The position numbers and the translations under genes were made by a program. Below, piece after piece: positions 35,234 to 44,959 of a DNA stretch of 64,000 nucleotides. Numbering within the stretch: the stretch's first letter is position 1; the number at the start of each line of letters is the position of its first letter. The stretch lies in assembly GCA_007695035.1 (NCBI GenBank), contig REEO01000067.1, positions 1 to 64,000 of the forward strand. Direction: 5' to 3'. Below the pieces are notes generated by a model. The model was not told where the DNA came from and did not search any database. It saw only the letters and a list, made by a program, of their open reading frames with translations. The DNA is from Saprospirales bacterium (GTDB lineage Bacteria; Bacteroidota; Bacteroidia; Chitinophagales; Saprospiraceae).

Positions 35234-36577
35234 ATGTTTGACAGTTTAAACGAGAGATTAGAAGGAGCATTTTCGCTGCTGAAAGGACAGCACAAAATAA
35301 CAGAGATCAATGTCGCCCAGTCTGTAAAGGAGATTAGACGGGCATTGGTGGCAGCGGACGTTAACTTTAAAATAGCGAAGGAATTCACCGAAACGGTTAA
35401 AGAGAAGGCCCTGGGGCAGAGCAATGTACTCAAGTCTGTCAGACCAGGTGAGTTGATGGTGAAAATCGTCCAGGACGAACTCATCGAATTGATGGGTTCT
35501 GAGGCTGCTGAAGTCAATGTGAAGGGCGATCCTGGTTTGGTACTTGTAGCCGGACTACAGGGTAGTGGTAAGACCACCTTCAGTGGTAAGCTGGCGTACT
35601 TTCTCAAATCGAAGCGTAAAATGAGTCCGCTGTTAGTCGCTTGTGACGTGTACAGACCCGCTGCTATCGATCAGATCACCGTTTTGGGTGAGCAAATTAA
35701 TGTGCCGGTTTACAAAGAACCCGAGAATAAAAACCCGCTGGAAATAGCTGAAAATGCAATTGTCCACGCCAAGACGCACGGACACGATGTGGTAATTGTG
35801 GATACTGCAGGACGCCTTGCCATCGACGAACAAATGATGGATGAGATCGAAACGCTGAAAAAGGGCTTGTTGCCCACTGAGACGCTCTTTGTAGTCGATT
35901 CCATGACGGGTCAGGATGCAGTCAACACCGCCAAAACCTTTAATGAGGTTATTAATTACGACGGGGTGGTGCTAACCAAACTCGATGGTGACACCAGAGG
36001 TGGTGCAGCCCTTTCGATAAAGTACACCGTGGGCAAACCTATTAAGTTTGTCAGCAGTGGCGAAAAAATGGATACCCTCGATGTCTTCCATCCCGATCGA
36101 ATGGCGCGGAGAATACTCGGAATGGGGGACATTGTGTCGTTGGTTGAAAAGGCCCAGGAGCAATTTGATGAAGCCGAGGCCAAAAAGTTGGAGAAGAAGA
36201 TTAAGAAGAACAAATTCGACTTCGACGATTTCCTAAAACAGTTGAACCAGATCCGCAAAATGGGTGACTTCAAGAGCTTGCTCGGTATGATTCCCGGCAT
36301 GGGAAAAATGACGAAAAATCTGGATATCGATGATTCTGCCTTCTCCAAAGTGGAGGCCATCATCCAATCGATGACCCCCGAAGAACGCGCCAATCCCGAG
36401 GTCCTTAATGTCAGCAGGAAGCGAAGAATTGCAAAGGGAAGCGGCAAGTCTCTCCACGAGGTAAATATGTTCCTCAAGCAGTTCAATCAGATGAAGAAGA
36501 TGATGCACAAAATGAGCAAAGGCGGCGGCAGAGGTATGGAACGCATGATGCAGCAAATGCAAAACATGAAGAATTAG
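35234..36577 (+). CDS. ffh: Signal recognition particle protein Ffh (447 aa)
   Basis: SRP54-type GTPase that binds signal sequences with 4.5S RNA and delivers ribosomes to FtsY. The N domain is followed by the GTPase with G-L-Q-G-S-G-K-T-T, D-T-A-G-R, T-K-L-D-G and the family D-S-M-T-G-Q-D, then a methionine-rich M domain (from about 320; many Met near the end). Length is typical (about 445). The +1 neighbourhood contains no RNA gene for 4.5S RNA that I could recognise. Confidence 0.97.
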   Translation: MFDSLNERLEGAFSLLKGQHKITEINVAQSVKEIRRALVAADVNFKIAKEFTETVKEKALGQSNVLKSVRPGELMVKIVQDELIELMGSEAAEVNVKGDPGLVLVAGLQGSGKTTFSGKLAYFLKSKRKMSPLLVACDVYRPAAIDQITVLGEQINVPVYKEPENKNPLEIAENAIVHAKTHGHDVVIVDTAGRLAIDEQMMDEIETLKKGLLPTETLFVVDSMTGQDAVNTAKTFNEVINYDGVVLTKLDGDTRGGAALSIKYTVGKPIKFVSSGEKMDTLDVFHPDRMARRILGMGDIVSLVEKAQEQFDEAEAKKLEKKIKKNKFDFDDFLKQLNQIRKMGDFKSLLGMIPGMGKMTKNLDIDDSAFSKVEAIIQSMTPEERANPEVLNVSRKRRIAKGSGKSLHEVNMFLKQFNQMKKMMHKMSKGGGRGMERMMQQMQNMKN

Positions 36578-37076
36578 ACTTCAGTTGAAAGTTAGGAAAG
36601 TACAAACAAAGAAGTAAGTTCTGAATTGCCAGATAGTGTCAATATCTTTAGATACGCTCGGCCCTGCGTTTTTGCCCTTCCATAAATTCTATTCTCAAAA
36701 AGATGACAAACCTCCATTTCCTAAAAATTTATCCCTCTGTATTTGAGATTACGGAAAAGCCGTCTGAGTCCCCAGTGTGGAATCCTATGCAAAATTATAA
36801 GGTCTTTGATTCTCAAAATTGACGGAAATACTTTGAAGTACTGAATACAGCATCTGATGCCTCTACATTAACCCGCATATCCAAAAGGCGAGTTCTGAAA
36901 GACAGCCGCCAGGGAACCACCGAAACGGCATGTGTCAGACAAAATTCCACGAAAATCAATAATCCCTGCAATTAGAAAAACTGCCGGCTATTTCAAGCTA
37001 GCGTATCACAAAACAACTCACCAAATCACAGGCTCACCAATTCACAACTGAAAAAAACAGACCCACCAAATCACTT
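36578..37076. other. Intergenic, no gene recognised
   Basis: About 500 bp between the convergent ffh and pgk genes. The right part has a short repeated phrase (CACCAAATCAC, at about 37020-37030 and again near 37063-37073). A 40-codon frame starting around 36700 has no recognisable family. No U-run hairpin stands out. Confidence 0.5.
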
Positions 37077-38285
37077 TCAGCCCCCCATGGCTTTAATAGC
37101 AGGTAGTTCCGATCCTTCTAGAAGGGTAAGCATGGCACCGCCTCCTGTGGAGAGGAAACTCATTTTATTCTCCATGCCGAATTGGATGACCGCTGCTACT
37201 GAATCACCGCCGCCGATCAGCGAGTAGGCCCCGTTTTTTGTGGCTTCTCCAATGGCTTTTGCCACCTCAATAGTCCCGGATGCAAAGGGCTTCATTTCAA
37301 AAACTCCCATCGGGCCATTCCAAAAAATGGTTTTGGAGTCACTTATTACTCCGGAAAAGGATTTGACCGTTTTGGGGCCGATGTCCAGTCCCATGAATCC
37401 ATCCTCTATTTCGCCTGCAGGAAGGGCCTTGACCTGCGCATTTTCGGAGAATTCGGATGCGGCTGTTACATCTATGGGTAAGTGAATGTTCACTCCGGAT
37501 TCTTTTGCCTTCTCCATTATTCGTTTTACCAGGGGAATTTGGTCTTCTTCTAATATGGATTTTCCTATCCGGCCGCCCTTTGCTTTGAGAAAGGTATAGG
37601 CCATTCCGCCGCCGATGAGCAGGTTGTTGGCCCGGGGCAGCAGGTTTTCTATCAGCTGAATCTTGTCGGACACTTTGGCGCCACCGAGGATTACAGTATA
37701 GGGCCTATTGGGGTCTGAACTGACCCTGGATGCCTCCCGGAGTTCCCGGTCCATAAGCAGACCAAATGCCTTATTTTCGCGTGAGAAAAACCTGGCTACA
37801 GTGGCCGTAGAAGCGTGTTCCCTGTGGGCGGTTCCAAAAGCATCATTTATATATATATCAGCCATGTCTGCCATTCTTTTAGCGAGATCTTTATCCCCTG
37901 CCGATTCTCCCTCCTCAAAACGCGTATTTTCGATCACGAGGATGGAGCCGGCTTTTAGGTTAGCGGCCTTTTTCTGACTGTCTTCACCGGCCACATCTTC
38001 AGCCAACGCAACCTCTTTGCCAGTCAATTTTGCTATCTCGTCGGCCACGGGTCTAAGGGTAAATTGCTCCCTGTCTAAGCTCCCGTCTTCCTTGCGCTTT
38101 TTTTGAGGCCGACCAAGGTGACTCATCAAAATGACGGCCCCACCGTTTTGGAGTATTTTTTCAACCGTGGGCAGGCAAGCCGTTATCCTTGTGTTGTCGG
38201 TAATTTCGCCGTTTTTTATTGGGACATTAAGGTCTGCTCTCACCAGTGCCTTTTTTCCTTTGAACTGAATCTCATCAAATTTCAT
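37077..38285 (-). CDS. pgk: Phosphoglycerate kinase (402 aa)
   Basis: Glycolysis: 1,3-bisphosphoglycerate and ADP to 3-phosphoglycerate and ATP. Substrate-binding N-terminal motif R-A-D-L-N-V-P, then S-H-L-G-R-P, and the C-terminal nucleotide domain with G-G-G-D-S. The start at 38285 (M-K-F-D-E-I-Q-F) gives the normal 400-residue enzyme; the frame extends 12 codons further upstream without homology. No gapA or other glycolytic neighbour is present. Confidence 0.96.
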   Translation of the reverse strand: MKFDEIQFKGKKALVRADLNVPIKNGEITDNTRITACLPTVEKILQNGGAVILMSHLGRPQKKRKEDGSLDREQFTLRPVADEIAKLTGKEVALAEDVAGEDSQKKAANLKAGSILVIENTRFEEGESAGDKDLAKRMADMADIYINDAFGTAHREHASTATVARFFSRENKAFGLLMDRELREASRVSSDPNRPYTVILGGAKVSDKIQLIENLLPRANNLLIGGGMAYTFLKAKGGRIGKSILEEDQIPLVKRIMEKAKESGVNIHLPIDVTAASEFSENAQVKALPAGEIEDGFMGLDIGPKTVKSFSGVISDSKTIFWNGPMGVFEMKPFASGTIEVAKAIGEATKNGAYSLIGGGDSVAAVIQFGMENKMSFLSTGGGAMLTLLEGSELPAIKAMGG

Positions 38286-38309
38286 AAATGGATTTTTTTG
38301 TAAAAAATG

Positions 38310-38338
38310 CCGGCAAATCAACGGTATAGTATTGCCGG
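38310..38338 (-). promoter_or_regulatory. Hairpin in the pgk leader
   Basis: CCGGCAA (38310-38316) and TTGCCGG (38332-38338) form a 7-bp stem with a 15-base loop. On the pgk transcript this is followed by CATTTTTTAC, resembling an attenuator, 25 bp before the start codon. Function is not established. Confidence 0.3.
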
Positions 38339-38413
38339 GAATGACACCTCCACAAGTTTTTTATCGAGCTTTTATCTCAAATGCAGCGGTATTAAGACTT
38401 TCGAAAAAATAAT

Positions 38414-38421
38414 TATATTTG
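38414..38421 (+). promoter_or_regulatory. Putative -7 element of the FG-GAP protein gene
   Basis: TATATTTG matches the TAnnTTTG consensus and lies 30 bp before the TTG start at 38452. The upstream -33 element is not clear. Confidence 0.35.
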
Positions 38422-38451
38422 TAACAGTTTCGAACTGTAAATATATGGGTT

Positions 38452-40713
38452 TTGAAAGATTCAAAAGTGACTTACCGGAATTTTCCTCTGCAGACAAATG
38501 GTATTAAAGTCTGTGGATTGGTCTTATTTTTGATGGTTTTTGTAACCTGTTCTCCTGATTCTGAGAAAGTGGGGGATAGAATTGATGGCACTGAGTACAT
38601 GGTTTATCTCCTCGACTCAATAGCAGAGCATTCAGATCCCACCCAGAATTACCACATGAATTTGGCATTGGCGGAGATATACAAACAGGAGATGGAGGCG
38701 AGCAACAATCCAAGTGAGCAGACCATGCTGTATTTCCAATATTCTCAAGAGCTCTTCAACGGTGGTAGAGTGGTGACAGCTATTCAACAATTTGAGACAC
38801 TCATTCAAAGTCTTGAAAATCAGGGCCTTGGAATCAACGAGAGTACAAAACCCTTTTATGATATGCTGGCCATCGCCTATTTGAGAATGGGGGAGTTGCA
38901 AAATTGTGTGGATAATCCCACTTCCTATTCTTGTATTGTGCCACTTCAACCCGAGGGTTTTCACAGGGCCAGAACCGGTGCTGAAAATGCTAGACGGATT
39001 TACGAAAGGATTTTGGGTCACTTTCCCGACGATTTTAACAGCAAGTGGTTGCTCAATGTCTCCTATATGGCACTGGGAAAGTATCCGCATCAGGTTCCTG
39101 AAGAGTGGCTGGTCGAATTGATGCCACCTGGTTCTGATGAAGGATTTTTATTCAGAGATGTGGCCAGTGAATTGGGCTTGAATATTCTGGGCTTGTCCGG
39201 TGGAGTGGCAGTGGATGATTTTAGTGGTAATGGATATCACGACATCTTTATGACCAGTTACGGACTCCGGGATCAATGCCGGCTCTTTTTTAACAATGGA
39301 GATGGAAGTTTTACTGATGTTACGGAATCCGCTGGTTTAAAGGGTATAGTTTCGGGGTTGAATGTAATTCATGCGGATTACAACAACAGCGGATTCCCCG
39401 ATATTTTTATCCTCAGAGGTGGTTGGTTGAATCCTGGAGGCAACCATCCCAATTCTCTATTGAGAAATAACGGAGACGGAACGTTTACCGATGTGACCAA
39501 AGAAGCCGGTCTGTTGAGTTTTAAACCCACTCAAACGGCAGCCTGGGCCGATTTTGACGGTGATGGATACCTGGATCTGTATATAGGGAACGAGACTTTA
39601 CCAGGTTCAGGAGTCAGTTACTCCAATGAATTGTACAGAAACAACGGAGATGGAACATTTGCGAATGTGGCCGCCCAAACCGGCCTCAACATTTCCGGAT
39701 TTACAAAGGGTGTGGTTTGGGGTGACATCAACAACAATGGATTGCCCGATTTGTACATTTCGCTATTGGGTGCTCCCAACCTGCTTTTTGCCAACAGGGG
39801 AGGAAGCCATTACAGGGAGTGGAAATTTAAAGAGATCGCACAAATCGCCGGTGTTCAGCAACCCATTCACAGTTTTCCGGCCTTCTTTTTTGACTTCGAC
39901 AATGACGGCTATGAAGATTTACTGGTATTTGACTACACAACGAGCATGATAACCGACCTGGGAAGTGAATTTGTCAAAGGCCTAAGGGGCGAAGCTCCAA
40001 ATGCTGAGACCCTTCGATTGTACAGGAATTTGGGCAATGAAAAATTTGAGGATTACACGGAAAAAGCGGGATTGAAAAAAGCCCTTTTTACCATGGGCTG
40101 CAATTTTGGAGACCTGAACAACAGCGGTTTTCCGGATTTTTACTCCGGTACCGGGGCGCCTGATTTGAGGACCACAGTGCCCAATCGAATGTTTGTCAAT
40201 GTTAATGGTCGTCAATTTGAAGAGATAACCCACCGGGGTTTTGGGCACATACAAAAAGGACATGGTGTCGCTTTCGCTGACTTTGACAACAATGGACAGC
40301 AAGATATTTACGCTGTGCAGGGCGGTGCTTTCGAGGGCGATGTGGCTTATAATCTGCTATTTAGAAATCCGGGAAATGACCACAGCTGGATTCACCTGAT
40401 ATTGGAGGGAGATATGGCCAACAGATCTGCCATCGGGGCTCGTGTTGCCATTCACACCCTGGATGAGGAGGGAAAGGAAAAGACTTTTTTCAAAAGAGTG
40501 AACACAGGTGGTACTTTTGGCTCCGGGCCTTTGAGGGTAGAGTCGGGTCTAGGCAATGCAATTGAGATAGAGAAAATTGTGGTTCACTGGCCAAAACCGG
40601 GAGATACAGAGGTTTTTGAAAACCCTCCGATTAACCGTATTCTGAAAATAAAAGAGGGTGAGAGAGATTATAAAGATGTGACCGATACCGGCATTGCCTC
40701 AGGTGCAAATTGA
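38452..40713 (+). CDS. FG-GAP/VCBS repeat lipoprotein with ASPIC/UnbV domain (753 aa)
   Basis: A hydrophobic N-terminus ends in V-F-V-T-C-S, a probable lipobox. A TPR-like helical region (about 50-190) is followed by FG-GAP repeats of the type D-x-D-x-D-G-x-x-D (several D-F-D-G-D-G and D-F-D-N-N-G calcium loops), building a beta-propeller, and a C-terminal ASPIC/UnbV domain (about 640-720). Such proteins are common in Bacteroidota and Planctomycetes, probably on the surface; substrate unknown. No in-frame ATG precedes the signal peptide, so the TTG at 38452 (or a nearby GTG) is the likely start; an ATG at 38445 is out of frame. Confidence 0.88.
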   Translation: MKDSKVTYRNFPLQTNGIKVCGLVLFLMVFVTCSPDSEKVGDRIDGTEYMVYLLDSIAEHSDPTQNYHMNLALAEIYKQEMEASNNPSEQTMLYFQYSQELFNGGRVVTAIQQFETLIQSLENQGLGINESTKPFYDMLAIAYLRMGELQNCVDNPTSYSCIVPLQPEGFHRARTGAENARRIYERILGHFPDDFNSKWLLNVSYMALGKYPHQVPEEWLVELMPPGSDEGFLFRDVASELGLNILGLSGGVAVDDFSGNGYHDIFMTSYGLRDQCRLFFNNGDGSFTDVTESAGLKGIVSGLNVIHADYNNSGFPDIFILRGGWLNPGGNHPNSLLRNNGDGTFTDVTKEAGLLSFKPTQTAAWADFDGDGYLDLYIGNETLPGSGVSYSNELYRNNGDGTFANVAAQTGLNISGFTKGVVWGDINNNGLPDLYISLLGAPNLLFANRGGSHYREWKFKEIAQIAGVQQPIHSFPAFFFDFDNDGYEDLLVFDYTTSMITDLGSEFVKGLRGEAPNAETLRLYRNLGNEKFEDYTEKAGLKKALFTMGCNFGDLNNSGFPDFYSGTGAPDLRTTVPNRMFVNVNGRQFEEITHRGFGHIQKGHGVAFADFDNNGQQDIYAVQGGAFEGDVAYNLLFRNPGNDHSWIHLILEGDMANRSAIGARVAIHTLDEEGKEKTFFKRVNTGGTFGSGPLRVESGLGNAIEIEKIVVHWPKPGDTEVFENPPINRILKIKEGERDYKDVTDTGIASGAN

Positions 40714-40851
40714 TGTGGAATTGACTGAAGGAAATTGAACATCAAAGCGACCAAAAATTGGTTTAGAATACCGATTACAGAAGAGTCACCTGGTAACCGT
40801 AACCTTCGATTGCAAAAAAAAGCCTTATATTAGCTCCTTAATAACTTTATT

Positions 40852-41445
40852 ATGAAACCACAAGCATTGTTAAAATTAAAGCCACTGCTGATTGTTGTGC
40901 TTCTCGTCACTCCTCTTATTGCCACTGCTTCTGAGACTGTGAAACCTGCTGAAAAAGTAGTGGAATTTCAAAGTTCCGGTGAAACTGAAGCTTTTGAAAT
41001 GCTGAGCGAGTTTTTGATGAACATTAATTCTCATCTCGCAGAAACTGCCACTAGAGGAGATTATACCGATTCTGATTTTCGCTCATGGGCCGCGGCCAAA
41101 TACGGTTCTGTAAGGGCCTTCAGAAGTCAGTGCAGAGAACTTCAAATGACCTTTGAAAACATTGCAGAAAAAATTGGAACCAATTTGAGAAGTACGGATG
41201 GCGTGGGCCGGGTAATCGATCATATTCTCGGAGATAAAAACTCCCGATTGGAGCAAATCGCTGTTTCGGAAGGGCAGGAGCGTTTAAAAGAATGCTACGA
41301 AGAATTTATTCGAAATCACCAGTCTTGCCTCCAAACTGCTGTTTCCGATGGGCTTTTTGAGTATCAGGACTGGCACAGCGGCGCTCAACTCATGAACTGT
41401 GTGTCGCAGAGCGTTCGGGATTTTAATGACTGTGCCGGATTATAA
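40852..41445 (+). CDS. Secreted protein of unknown function (197 aa)
   Basis: A signal peptide (about residues 1-27, ending A-T-A-S) precedes a charged, mainly helical mature domain. Five cysteines, all in the mature part, are concentrated toward the C-terminus (S-Q-C-R, K-E-C-Y, Q-S-C-L, M-N-C-V, N-D-C-A). I recognise no family. It stands alone, 140 bp after the FG-GAP gene. Because it lacks a T9SS domain, a periplasmic location is most likely. Confidence 0.75.
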   Translation: MKPQALLKLKPLLIVVLLVTPLIATASETVKPAEKVVEFQSSGETEAFEMLSEFLMNINSHLAETATRGDYTDSDFRSWAAAKYGSVRAFRSQCRELQMTFENIAEKIGTNLRSTDGVGRVIDHILGDKNSRLEQIAVSEGQERLKECYEEFIRNHQSCLQTAVSDGLFEYQDWHSGAQLMNCVSQSVRDFNDCAGL

Positions 41446-41701
41446 TTTCCTTTTTTCTTAAAAATAGCTGTTTTACCCAACGGAGTGCCTTTTTGACCAC
41501 CAACCAGGTCTACTTTATAAATGAAATAAGCTGCACTATAGAATCGCATGGAGTGTTTGGAGTCATAGGCAATTTACCAATACTCCAAAGTCAGGCTATT
41601 TTTCCAACCCTTTTTATTGGAATTTCAAAGAGGGGTAGGCATTCACCCGGCAGGGTAAATTGAGCAAGAGGATTGCGGAGGTTTTCCAGGTTCTTGGATT
41701 C

Positions 41702-43822
41702 TTACCTCAACAGTGTTACATCCCCCTTTAGCGTTCTGGTATCTCCATTGGGTAGGCTGATCTCGATTACATATACATATACGTCAGATGGAGCTCTGGA
41801 ACCGTTTTGCCTTCCGTCCCAGCCGGTTTCATTGTCGTTGTTGTTGTAAACGAGTTGTCCCCATCTGTTCCATATTTTGAAATCAGTGATAAAAGAGCCA
41901 TCGAAAAGCTCGGCATTGGTAACCACAGGTCGGAAGTACTGGTTGACCTCTTGTTGGCCACCCGGCGTAAATACGTTGGGAACCTCAAATACGGGTTCTA
42001 TGCCCGAAATATTGATATTAACTACCCGCTCGCATCCATTTTCATCCAATACCATTGCCGTTATTACATTGTTGGCATCTTCTTCGACGATTTCAATCTG
42101 TGCTGCGCGCACTCCCTCGGCAACTACCTCGCCATTGTACAGCCAAACGATGTCATCTACAGGCACGGTTGGGAAAGAGAGTAATTCAAATTCACCTATG
42201 GTTCCGATGGGGATTTCATTCCCGGGGGATGCTTCAATTTCCAATTGGTCAGGTGGGGAAAAGACATCAACTTCCACATTGCCTCTCGATTCACACCCCT
42301 CCTCATCGAAGGCGGTCAATTGAAAGGTGGTGGTGGTGTTGACAGTGGCGAAGGGCTCAAAGCAATCGGTGCAACTCAGCATATCTACCGGTCCACTCCA
42401 CGACGGATCACTAAATCCCTCCGAATCGACCAATATCTGTATGGGTTCTCCGGGGCAGGCAATCAAGTCTTCAATCGGAATAGGTGGATAAATCACATTG
42501 ATGGTTACTGAAGCACTGACCGGGCAACACTCCTCCTTGGTGGCCTCTATTGTGTAGGTAGTGGTCTCACCGGTAATTGCGATGGGGTTTGGACAATCCG
42601 TACAACTCAAACCCTCAGCCGGGGACCATTCAATGTCTGTAAGATCTGTGGGGTCAATTTCTATCTGGACCGGTTCATTGGCGCAAATCACTGTATCTGA
42701 AGGAGTTATTGGAACTTCGGGTTCCACCACATCTATGAAAATGCTGTCCACCGATTCACAGGCGTTGTTCATATTGGTCCTTACGTAGTATTGAGGGACA
42801 CTGGCTTCTATGGATATATTTTGATTGGTGATATCGTCCTGAATGGAACCATCTTCGGGACTCCACTCGTAGTTGATGTCGGGAAAATTTTCGGGATTGG
42901 CGGGATTGGAGAAAATGGTAATAAAGTCTCCGGGACAGTATTTGTTACATTCTTCCCGTGGCTCAGGCACCACGACATATTCAAACTGAGGAAGCGAATC
43001 AAGTCGCACAACCACTGTGTCCCGGGATTCACATCCGTCGGGAGTGACCATGTGTACAGTGTACCTGGTAGAAAAATCAATGGTCGCAGTAGGTGAGGCA
43101 ATGGTCCGATCATTCAGGCTCCCATCATTGGGCTGCCACTCAAAAGTGGAGCCGGGCGGATTGAAATTAGTTTGCAGAACTACTTCTGTAGTTGGTGTAT
43201 CCAGGCAGACATAGTGAATATCGTCGAGTTGAATTTCCAGTTCGTTGGGTAGCACTTCCACCTCTACTGAATCAACTTCCGTACATAGTCCATTTTCACT
43301 TTCCGCAAAAAGGACGTAAGTGATGGTGCTTTGCGGTGTCGCAATGGCATCGTAGGCAGAACTGTCACTGAGATATTCATTAGGTGTCCAGGCGTATGTG
43401 GCTCCCAGATCGCCAATTCCAATAGTGAGTTGCAAGCTCTCACCCTGGCAAATAGTGGTATCTCTGGTAGTGAATTCCAGTGGTGATAAAGTATCTACTA
43501 CAATGGTCTGCGATATAGTAAAAACTGTATCTCCTGCAAAAAATTCCAATTCAACCTCGGTGGTTTGTTCAGGTGTTATGGTAGTTTCAAGGGCTGTGGG
43601 GTTTGCAAACAAATCCTCAGGATTCCATCTGACAGAATCAGGAGTTTCATCCGAAGATACCGCCAGCGTAACCGATTCGCCAATGCAGAAACTCGTATCA
43701 CCCTCAGTAACGAGTATTTCAACATCCGGATTTGTTTGTGCAATGCTCGCTGTCAGGCTGACGGAAAAGATCAGGGCAGTGGCAGACAGCCAAATAATTG
43801 TAGTAATTATGTGTTTGATCAT
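41702..43822 (-). CDS. Surface protein with Ig/PKD-like repeats and T9SS type B domain (706 aa)
   Basis: A signal peptide (1-28) is followed by about seven repeats of about 75-90 residues of Ig/PKD-like type, each with a W-x-P-x-D/E-style core and often cysteines; two adjacent copies share L-S-C-T-D-C (near residues 408 and 484). The C-terminal about 85 residues (P-N-V-F-T-P-G-G-Q-Q-E-V-N ... I-W-N-R-W-G-Q-L-V-Y) are a gliding-motility-associated CHU_C type B sorting domain. Type B substrates remain cell-surface attached in other Bacteroidota. Probably an adhesin or S-layer-like component (inference). Convergent with the small secreted-protein gene. Confidence 0.9.
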   Translation of the reverse strand: MIKHIITTIIWLSATALIFSVSLTASIAQTNPDVEILVTEGDTSFCIGESVTLAVSSDETPDSVRWNPEDLFANPTALETTITPEQTTEVELEFFAGDTVFTISQTIVVDTLSPLEFTTRDTTICQGESLQLTIGIGDLGATYAWTPNEYLSDSSAYDAIATPQSTITYVLFAESENGLCTEVDSVEVEVLPNELEIQLDDIHYVCLDTPTTEVVLQTNFNPPGSTFEWQPNDGSLNDRTIASPTATIDFSTRYTVHMVTPDGCESRDTVVVRLDSLPQFEYVVVPEPREECNKYCPGDFITIFSNPANPENFPDINYEWSPEDGSIQDDITNQNISIEASVPQYYVRTNMNNACESVDSIFIDVVEPEVPITPSDTVICANEPVQIEIDPTDLTDIEWSPAEGLSCTDCPNPIAITGETTTYTIEATKEECCPVSASVTINVIYPPIPIEDLIACPGEPIQILVDSEGFSDPSWSGPVDMLSCTDCFEPFATVNTTTTFQLTAFDEEGCESRGNVEVDVFSPPDQLEIEASPGNEIPIGTIGEFELLSFPTVPVDDIVWLYNGEVVAEGVRAAQIEIVEEDANNVITAMVLDENGCERVVNINISGIEPVFEVPNVFTPGGQQEVNQYFRPVVTNAELFDGSFITDFKIWNRWGQLVYNNNDNETGWDGRQNGSRAPSDVYVYVIEISLPNGDTRTLKGDVTLLR

Positions 43823-43909
43823 GTATATTTCGTTATATCGGCACCAAATTTACGATGAATTTTGGAGAATTATTATAAATCCTCACTTTTTTACAGTCTG
43901 TAGCTTACA

Positions 43910-44833
43910 ATGTCGAAATACAATACGAAGCGCTTTATTCAGATGGGATTTTACAGGATTTCATTCCTGCTGGCCATATTGTTCTTATGTGGTACGCCGA
44001 AATTACAATCACAGGAGCGGAAGTCCTTTGAGTTTGAGGGGCTAGATCGCAATTTTTTGGTCAAGGTGCCGGAAAAAATGTACAGTGAGTCGGGCTATCC
44101 TGTCGTGGTTGCACTTCACGGGTTCACACAAAGTGCCCGCAGGATATCCAATTATTCTGGATTTGTAGAAATGGCAGAGGAAGAGGGCTTTATCGCGGTT
44201 TTCCCGCAGGGCATTCAGGCATCCTGGAATTTTGGTATCACTCTCAATGATGTGGATGATGTGGCCTTTCTGTCCTCCATTTTGGACAGCCTGGAAAAAT
44301 GGTACCCTGTAGATTCGGAGCGAATTTATTTTTGCGGTTTTTCCAATGGGGCATTTATGAGTTTTGAAATGGCTTGCCGAATGAGTCACCGGATTGCCGC
44401 CATTGCCTCGGTTGGTGGAAGCATGGGCCGCTCCCAATTCCTGGATTGCGAACCGGAATATCCCGTGGGGGTAATGATTGTGCACGGAAATGACGACAGG
44501 GTTATATTGTTCGAAGGACAATCCTGGGTCAAACAGGTTGCAGAAGTTACGGATCACTGGGTACTGCAAAATGGCTGTAATATGATGCGGGATACAATGG
44601 AGACTTTCTCAAACGACCAGGGCGTGATATCGGTTGTGCGAATTTCTCACAGCCCTTGCCAGGACCAAACTGCAGTGGAGTTGTGGAAAGTTTACGGAGG
44701 AGGACATACCTGGCCCGGCTCCAGGGCGCATTCAGGCAGTGGAAGAACCAACAGGGATATTGATGCCAGTGCAAAAATGTGGCAGTTTTTTACCCGCCAC
44801 AAAAGAGCAAATTTTCAACCGGAAACTAAATAG
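43910..44833 (+). CDS. PHB-depolymerase-like esterase (307 aa)
   Basis: An LpqC/poly(3-hydroxybutyrate) depolymerase family alpha/beta hydrolase. An N-terminal signal peptide is followed by the oxyanion region L-H-G-F-T-Q-S, the nucleophile elbow G-F-S-N-G (Ser145), and the catalytic histidine in G-G-G-H-T-W-P-G (about 272-279). Family members cleave polyhydroxyalkanoates or feruloyl/acetyl esters; substrate not predictable here. An alternative start at the internal ATG (43943, M-G-F-Y-R-I) also gives a signal peptide. It is divergent from the type B T9SS protein gene. Confidence 0.85.
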   Translation: MSKYNTKRFIQMGFYRISFLLAILFLCGTPKLQSQERKSFEFEGLDRNFLVKVPEKMYSESGYPVVVALHGFTQSARRISNYSGFVEMAEEEGFIAVFPQGIQASWNFGITLNDVDDVAFLSSILDSLEKWYPVDSERIYFCGFSNGAFMSFEMACRMSHRIAAIASVGGSMGRSQFLDCEPEYPVGVMIVHGNDDRVILFEGQSWVKQVAEVTDHWVLQNGCNMMRDTMETFSNDQGVISVVRISHSPCQDQTAVELWKVYGGGHTWPGSRAHSGSGRTNRDIDASAKMWQFFTRHKRANFQPETK

Positions 44834-44959
44834 ATGCCCAAATCTCCTTTTCTTTGCATCTCAAATACTTCCCTGTAAAAATGGTCTGTTAACATTGCGA
44901 TGAAAGGACGTGAGGTAAGTTTTCAGTGCGGATAGGTGTTTTTAAAGAAAAAAGGTTGA

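Noticed and set aside
36700-36825. A 40-codon frame between ffh and pgk
   Set aside because: Short, unconvincing composition, no family match.
43398-44045. A 215-codon plus-strand frame
   Set aside because: Antisense to the type B T9SS protein gene and extending into the esterase start; no homology.
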